From Methanomicrobiales archaeon (lineage in GTDB: Archaea; Halobacteriota; Methanomicrobia; Methanomicrobiales; Methanoculleaceae): a DNA stretch of 7,477 nt. The DNA lies in contig JAAYND010000083.1 of the NCBI GenBank assembly GCA_012521035.1, forward strand, positions 1 through 7,477. Direction: 5' to 3'. Positions 4,342-7,477 of the stretch are shown here, piece after piece. Every line of letters begins with the position of its first letter. Within the stretch, counting starts at the first letter, position 1. Below the pieces are notes generated by a model. It did not search any database, was not told the DNA's origin, and saw nothing but the letters and a program-made list of their open reading frames with translations. The translations under genes and the position numbers were made by a program.

Positions 4342-6951
4342 TCAGAGTTTGAACAATCTGGACAGGAGAGACGCGACCGCTGTCATCTCCGGTTCGGCGC
4401 CATCGGTGACCTCAGCGGTCGGATCCCCGGGCGGTGCTTTGTTGAACAGGTCGATGGTGCCGGCGGTATCTTCTCCCCCGGGCTCCGCCGGGGTTTCGTT
4501 CACGTCACCGGTATCAATTGCTTCCGTGCCTGCGGCGGCATCATCATCATCCGCGACCTCGCCGTCGCTCTCATCTTCCTCGCTGCCGGCGGTATCGTCG
4601 TCCGGCATTCCTGGGGTCTCGGTCCCGGCCGGATCAGGCTCCTGCGCGGTCTCTGGAGGGGTGGGGGAGGGGATCACCCCGGCATCCCTGACGATCACAT
4701 CCCCTCCTTCTATCCTGAAAGGATCAGAGGTGCCGGTCAGCGGATCGGCATGGCTGTCCCCTCCGGTGCCGGTGAAGATGTAGCCCTCCGGCGCAGTGAA
4801 CTGGAGAGAGTATTCTCCGGGCGGGAGGGGGCCGAAGAGGTACATGGATTCATAGATGTAATGGTGGCGCGTGCGGGCGGATGCCACAGGGGCACCATCT
4901 GCATCCCGGAGACGGACTTCGACGTCGGTAATTCCGTGTGTCTCGTCCCTGATGCCGTCCTGGTTGTTGTCGCTCCAGGTTGTGCCGCGCACCCATCCAT
5001 AGGTGGCGGACGGTGTCCCGTTCTGGTAATCTCCGGTGAATCCTGCATTCAGGACCTGCCGGGAGGCCCCACCATCCGCGAATGCTACGATTCCATCCGA
5101 TGAGTGGACATCATTGTCCGGGCCCGGGATGGTGCAGGAGTAGCCGTCCGGCAGGAGGAACTCAATGTGGTCAAAGTCGCCGGAGGAGGGTGGGAACCGG
5201 TATGATCCGCCGGCATCGGTGACGGTGTGGCCATGCAGGGAGCGTTTGCCGATGAGCAGCACGCAGATCTCCGGGATGCCGGGTTCACCCGGGTCGCGGT
5301 GGCCGTCCACGTTCAGGTCATACCAGACCGCTCCTGATAGCGAGCCATCGCTCTCGTTCTTCTCCTGATCGTCCGGCTCCTGTGTCTCTGTCACCGTCGG
5401 CTTTGTGGTCGCGGTGGGATAGGGTCTCGTGGGCCTTGTCGGCTTCACCGTCGGTTTCTCTGTTGGTTCCGTGGTTTCGGTCACCGTCGGCTTTGTGGTC
5501 GTGGTGGGATAGGGTCTCGTGGGTCTTGTCGGCTTCGCCGTCGGTTTCTCTGTCGGTTCCGTGGTTTCGGTCACCGTCGGCTTTGTGGTCATGGTGGGCC
5601 AGGGTCCCGGAGTTTTTGTCGGCTTTACGGTCATGGTAGGGCAGGGCGTCGGGGTCACCACCGGTTTCTGGGGTACCGGCGGTGCTTTCGGGGGTTTTAT
5701 GGGCGTTGTTGTGGGCTCTGGCCTCGGTTCCAGGGCCGGCCTCAGTCTCACGACCCACGCATCGGTGTTCACCTCTCCTCCCTGCACCGTGGCATTGAAC
5801 GTTCCTGCAAAGAGGATCTCGTCTCCTGCAGGTTGCAGGATCGATGCCGCCCGGTCACCGGGGTTGATGCCGCCGAAGGTTCTGCTCCATGCCACCGCTC
5901 CCTCGGCATCGGTCCCGACGAGCCAGGCGTCGGTGTCATCCGTCCCGGAGAAACCGGCCTCTCCAGCGAATATGTAGCTTCCATCGGCGGTCTCAATGAC
6001 CGAATTGGCTGACTCGTTCACACCATACTCCCCGTAGATCCAGTTCCAGAGGATATCCCCGTCGGGTGTGAGCTTCATGAGGAGTGCATCGGTATCGACC
6101 GTCCCGTCGTCGGGCCTCTCGGTGAACGTGCCGGCGATGAGGATGTTTCCGTCTGTTGTGTTGATCACCGCCCGGGCGCAGTCATCGTCGGGACTCCCGA
6201 ATGTCCTGTTCCAGACCTCATCGCCCTCCGGTGTCAGCCTGACCACCCAGGCGTCCATCTTTCCCGCGCCTGAAGAGTCGGTGCTACCGGCGAAGATGAG
6301 ATCTCCATCGGGAAGGCGAGTAGCGGCGTTTGCTGTGCTACACCCGTCCCCCCCAAACGTCCTGTCCCAGACCTCATCGCCCTCCGGTGTCAGCCTGACC
6401 ACCCAGGCCCACGACACCTCCTCTTCCCGGGGCGCGATAGAACCGACGAATATGTAGTCTCCGTCATCGGTCTCGATCACCGCGTTTGCCGATGCGTTGA
6501 CATCCGGGCCGCCGTAGGTCCGGTTCCAGATCTCGCTCCCCGCAGGATCGATCTCTGCAACCCAGGCGTCGGTGTCCGTCCCTGTTTCATCGATGATGAA
6601 GGTGAAGGTCCCCGCAACAAGGAGGTTCCCATCATCGGTCTGGATGATGGATCGGGCGAGATCATCCCCCTCCCTGCCGTAGGTTCTGTTCCAGACCTCA
6701 TCGCCCTCCGGTGTCAGCCTGACCACCCAGGCATCCGTCTCCCCCGCGCCGAACGCCCCGGTCTCTCCGGCGAAGAAGAATCCCGCTCCCTCCGGGTCGG
6801 CGATGATCGCGTACGCCGCCTCCCCGGTATCATCCCCTCCGTAGGTCCGGTTCCAGGCAGTGGTATAGTCTCCGGGCTCCGCTGCTCCAGCGAGCGCAAT
6901 GAGCGCGAGTGCCAGAATAAGTATGATCCAGTAATACATGCCGCGTTGCAT
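4342..6951 (-). CDS. Exported beta-propeller protein with SdrD-like B domains
   Basis: The 869-residue product looks like a secreted or cell-surface protein. Residues 1-24 form a signal peptide (hydrophobic IILILALALIALAGA, cleavage probably near AGA-AE). Residues 33-405 hold seven repeats of 52-55 residues, each starting WNRTYGG-like and containing a DGxxxxAGxF strand and a DAWVVRLTPEGDEV strand, so probably a seven-bladed beta-propeller. Residues about 409-530 are a Thr/Pro/Lys-rich linker. Two SdrD B-like domains follow (about 537-640 and 648-760), with calcium-site motifs DLNVDGHRDPGEPG and DNNQDGIRDE. The acidic tail (about 765-869) ends SLLSRLFKL. I see no PGF-type sorting signal and no C-terminal membrane helix. 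The ATG at 6951 was chosen because GGAGGG lies 6 bases upstream and a signal peptide follows directly; the frame stays open to 7347 but without such support. Function is unknown; adhesion or a cell-envelope role is an inference from the domains. Confidence 0.85.
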   Translation of the reverse strand: MQRGMYYWIILILALALIALAGAAEPGDYTTAWNRTYGGDDTGEAAYAIIADPEGAGFFFAGETGAFGAGETDAWVVRLTPEGDEVWNRTYGREGDDLARSIIQTDDGNLLVAGTFTFIIDETGTDTDAWVAEIDPAGSEIWNRTYGGPDVNASANAVIETDDGDYIFVGSIAPREEEVSWAWVVRLTPEGDEVWDRTFGGDGCSTANAATRLPDGDLIFAGSTDSSGAGKMDAWVVRLTPEGDEVWNRTFGSPDDDCARAVINTTDGNILIAGTFTERPDDGTVDTDALLMKLTPDGDILWNWIYGEYGVNESANSVIETADGSYIFAGEAGFSGTDDTDAWLVGTDAEGAVAWSRTFGGINPGDRAASILQPAGDEILFAGTFNATVQGGEVNTDAWVVRLRPALEPRPEPTTTPIKPPKAPPVPQKPVVTPTPCPTMTVKPTKTPGPWPTMTTKPTVTETTEPTEKPTAKPTRPTRPYPTTTTKPTVTETTEPTEKPTVKPTRPTRPYPTATTKPTVTETQEPDDQEKNESDGSLSGAVWYDLNVDGHRDPGEPGIPEICVLLIGKRSLHGHTVTDAGGSYRFPPSSGDFDHIEFLLPDGYSCTIPGPDNDVHSSDGIVAFADGGASRQVLNAGFTGDYQNGTPSATYGWVRGTTWSDNNQDGIRDETHGITDVEVRLRDADGAPVASARTRHHYIYESMYLFGPLPPGEYSLQFTAPEGYIFTGTGGDSHADPLTGTSDPFRIEGGDVIVRDAGVIPSPTPPETAQEPDPAGTETPGMPDDDTAGSEEDESDGEVADDDDAAAGTEAIDTGDVNETPAEPGGEDTAGTIDLFNKAPPGDPTAEVTDGAEPEMTAVASLLSRLFKL
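5391..5590 (-). repeat. 90-bp tandem repeat encoding the Thr/Pro linker
   Basis: Copies at 5391-5480 and 5481-5570 match at 86 of 90 positions. A third begins at 5571 with 20 identical bases and then decays through about 5632. The unit codes for 30 residues built from KPTVTETTEPTEKPT and RPTRPYPTTTT, covering residues about 461-520 of the exported protein. The shorter core P(C/W/Y)PT-x-T-x-KPT also recurs further upstream in the linker, which suggests growth from a smaller unit. The period is a multiple of three, so copy number can change without a frameshift. Confidence 0.95.
5737..6855 (-). repeat. Seven propeller-type protein repeats
   Basis: The repeats start at Trp residues 33, 87, 142, 195, 247, 302 and 355 of the exported protein (first bases at 6855, 6693, 6528, 6369, 6213, 6048 and 5889). 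Each has W(N/D/S)RT(Y/F)G, then A-x-x-(I/V/L)-x-x-x-DG, then AG(T/E/S), then DAW-V-x-L-x-P-x-GD. Seven equal units suggest a closed seven-bladed beta-propeller. Blade 6 is the most divergent at its start (WNWIYGE). Confidence 0.85.
6211..6732 (-). repeat. Three identical 42-bp segments within the propeller repeats
   Basis: The same 42 bases occur at 6211-6252, 6367-6408 and 6691-6732, coding for AWVVRLTPEGDEVW at the junctions of blades 4/5, 3/4 and 1/2. They are identical even at synonymous positions, while the flanking parts of the repeats differ widely. This points to recent duplication or gene conversion within the gene. Confidence 0.95.
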
Positions 6952-6957
6952 AAGTAT

Positions 6958-6963
6958 CCCTCC
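6958..6963 (-). promoter_or_regulatory. Ribosome binding site of the exported protein gene
   Basis: GGAGGG on the minus strand, within GGTGGAGGG, lies 6 bases before the ATG at 6951-6949. It fixes the start at the beginning of the signal peptide and excludes the upstream open frame. Confidence 0.75.
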
Positions 6964-7009
6964 ACCCCGATCCTGCTCCGGTATCGCCCACGCTCGTTTT
7001 GAGGGGGGG

Positions 7010-7046
7010 AGCGATCGGGTCATTACGGGTTTGCCGACCGATCGCT
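7010..7046. repeat. Inverted repeat in the leader of the exported protein gene
   Basis: AGCGATCGGGTC (7010-7021) pairs with GACCGATCGCT (7036-7046), an 11-bp stem with one bulged G and a 14-base loop. It lies 58 bases upstream of the exported protein start. If transcription starts from the AT-rich palindrome at 7086-7103, this hairpin would be in the 5' untranslated leader, followed there by a run of seven C. It could be an operator or an RNA hairpin; the sequence does not decide. Confidence 0.5.
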
Positions 7047-7085
7047 GGCTCTTCCGCAGGGTCCGGGGTCTGCACTTCGATAGTG

Positions 7086-7103
7086 AGATTATTATAATAA
7101 TCT
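7086..7103. promoter_or_regulatory. AT-rich perfect palindrome, candidate shared promoter or operator
   Basis: AGATTATTATAATAATCT is an 18-bp perfect palindrome roughly midway between the two divergent genes (134 bases from the exported protein start, 119 from the DJ-1/PfpI-family start). Its centre TTATAATAA resembles an archaeal TATA box readable on both strands. On the minus strand it is preceded by GAAAACA, which resembles a BRE, so the exported protein gene is the more likely user; its leader would be about 115 bases. Promoter role is inferred. Confidence 0.5.
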
Positions 7104-7113
7104 TGTTTTCATC

Positions 7114-7134
7114 TCCGGCCCGGTGGTGGCCGGA
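7114..7134. repeat. Small perfect inverted repeat in the divergent intergenic region
   Basis: TCCGGCC (7114-7120) and GGCCGGA (7128-7134) form a 7-bp stem with a 7-base loop, 10 bases from the AT-rich palindrome on the plus-strand gene side. It is followed by a second imperfect palindrome, GTGATCGGTCAC, at 7137-7148. No function can be assigned. Confidence 0.4.
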
Positions 7135-7222
7135 ACGTGATCGGTCACCAGGTTGTGCCGGAAGACCCCCTCCCTCGCAATCATCAATATGCTTATGAAC
7201 AGATCCTGAATAGGAGACTGAC

Positions 7223-7477
7223 ATGGACCTTCTATTTGCGATCGCACCTGAGGGATTCCGGGATGAGGAACTGGATATCCCGAAGCGCGTGTTTGAGGAA
7301 GCAGGCATCGGTATCGATATCGCTTCGACAGCCCCGGGTACATGCACGGGGATGCTCGGTGCTGCTCTGGAGACAGACCTGATGTTTGGCGATGTAAACC
7401 CCGACGACTACGCCGGGATCGTGATTGTGGGCGGCATCGGATCAAAGGATCATCTCTGGGGGAGCGAGGAACTCCAG
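7223..7477 (+). CDS. DJ-1/PfpI family protein, 3' end missing
   Basis: The window holds the first 85 residues of a DJ-1/PfpI superfamily protein, whose members include proteases, deglycase or glyoxalase-like enzymes and chaperones. The N-terminal pattern LLFAIAPEGFRDEELDIPKRVFEEAGI is split here by a beta strand and helix typical of the family; Glu16, followed by LDIP, aligns with the conserved Glu18 of human DJ-1, and a second strand IVIVGGIGS (66-74) matches the family's VVxGG turn. The nucleophile-elbow Cys would lie past the right edge, so activity cannot be judged. The ATG is preceded by TAGGAG at 7211-7216 with 6-base spacing. A weak TATA-like stretch, ATATGCTTAT (7187-7196), lies about 27 bases before the start, which would give a very short leader; the AT-rich palindrome at 7086-7103 is the alternative promoter. 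It is divergent from the exported protein gene. Confidence 0.82.
   Translation, partial: MDLLFAIAPEGFRDEELDIPKRVFEEAGIGIDIASTAPGTCTGMLGAALETDLMFGDVNPDDYAGIVIVGGIGSKDHLWGSEELQ

Noticed and set aside
5391..5632. Repeats as a CRISPR array
   Set aside because: The units are directly adjacent without unique spacers and encode a continuous Thr/Pro-rich protein linker.
6952..7347. In-frame extension of the exported protein upstream to an ATG at 7347
   Set aside because: A signal peptide begins at 6951 with GGAGGG just upstream; the extension crosses the palindrome and the divergent promoter region and antisenses the DJ-1/PfpI-like gene.

Overview
The window looks like chromosomal DNA of a methanogenic archaeon, most likely order Methanomicrobiales (Methanoculleus-like). 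This is inferred from GC-rich codons, archaeal Shine-Dalgarno matches (AGGTGA, GGAGG, GAGGTG), a GMP synthase ATP-pyrophosphatase encoded without its glutaminase domain (the two-subunit type common in archaea), and a large exported protein with WNRTYGG repeats, a Thr/Pro-rich linker and SdrD-like B domains. The genus is a guess; the archaeal assignment is firmer.

Positions 1-4023, all on the minus strand, read as one compact operon. Its transcription order is a PaaI-type hot-dog thioesterase (3613-4023), a possible small ORF without a standard start codon (3477-3620), CTP synthase pyrG (1880-3472, TTG start), GMP synthase subunit B (969-1886) and acetylornithine aminotransferase argD (from 962, running off the left edge). 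The genes overlap or sit within a few bases of each other, so transcription and translation are probably coupled. pyrG and guaA subunit B make CTP and GMP; argD serves arginine synthesis.

The most unusual point is in PyrG. The synthetase half looks intact, but the glutaminase half has Ser376 (codon at 2345-2347) where the family has its catalytic Cys. A Gly of the PGGFG loop is also Ser, and the usual GGTMRLG segment has decayed and is shortened. The His-x-Glu of the triad is still present. The simplest reading is a CTP synthase that uses free ammonia and no longer hydrolyses glutamine.

Positions 4024-4341 hold no convincing gene. Positions 4342-6951 (minus) encode an 869-residue exported protein: signal peptide, seven repeats that probably form a seven-bladed beta-propeller, a Thr/Pro/Lys linker built on a 90-bp tandem repeat, two SdrD B-like calcium-binding domains, and an acidic tail with no recognisable membrane anchor.

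Positions 6952-7222 are a divergent intergenic region. It has an 18-bp perfect AT-rich palindrome (7086-7103) and two GC-rich inverted repeats. A DJ-1/PfpI-family gene starts at 7223 on the plus strand and runs off the right edge.
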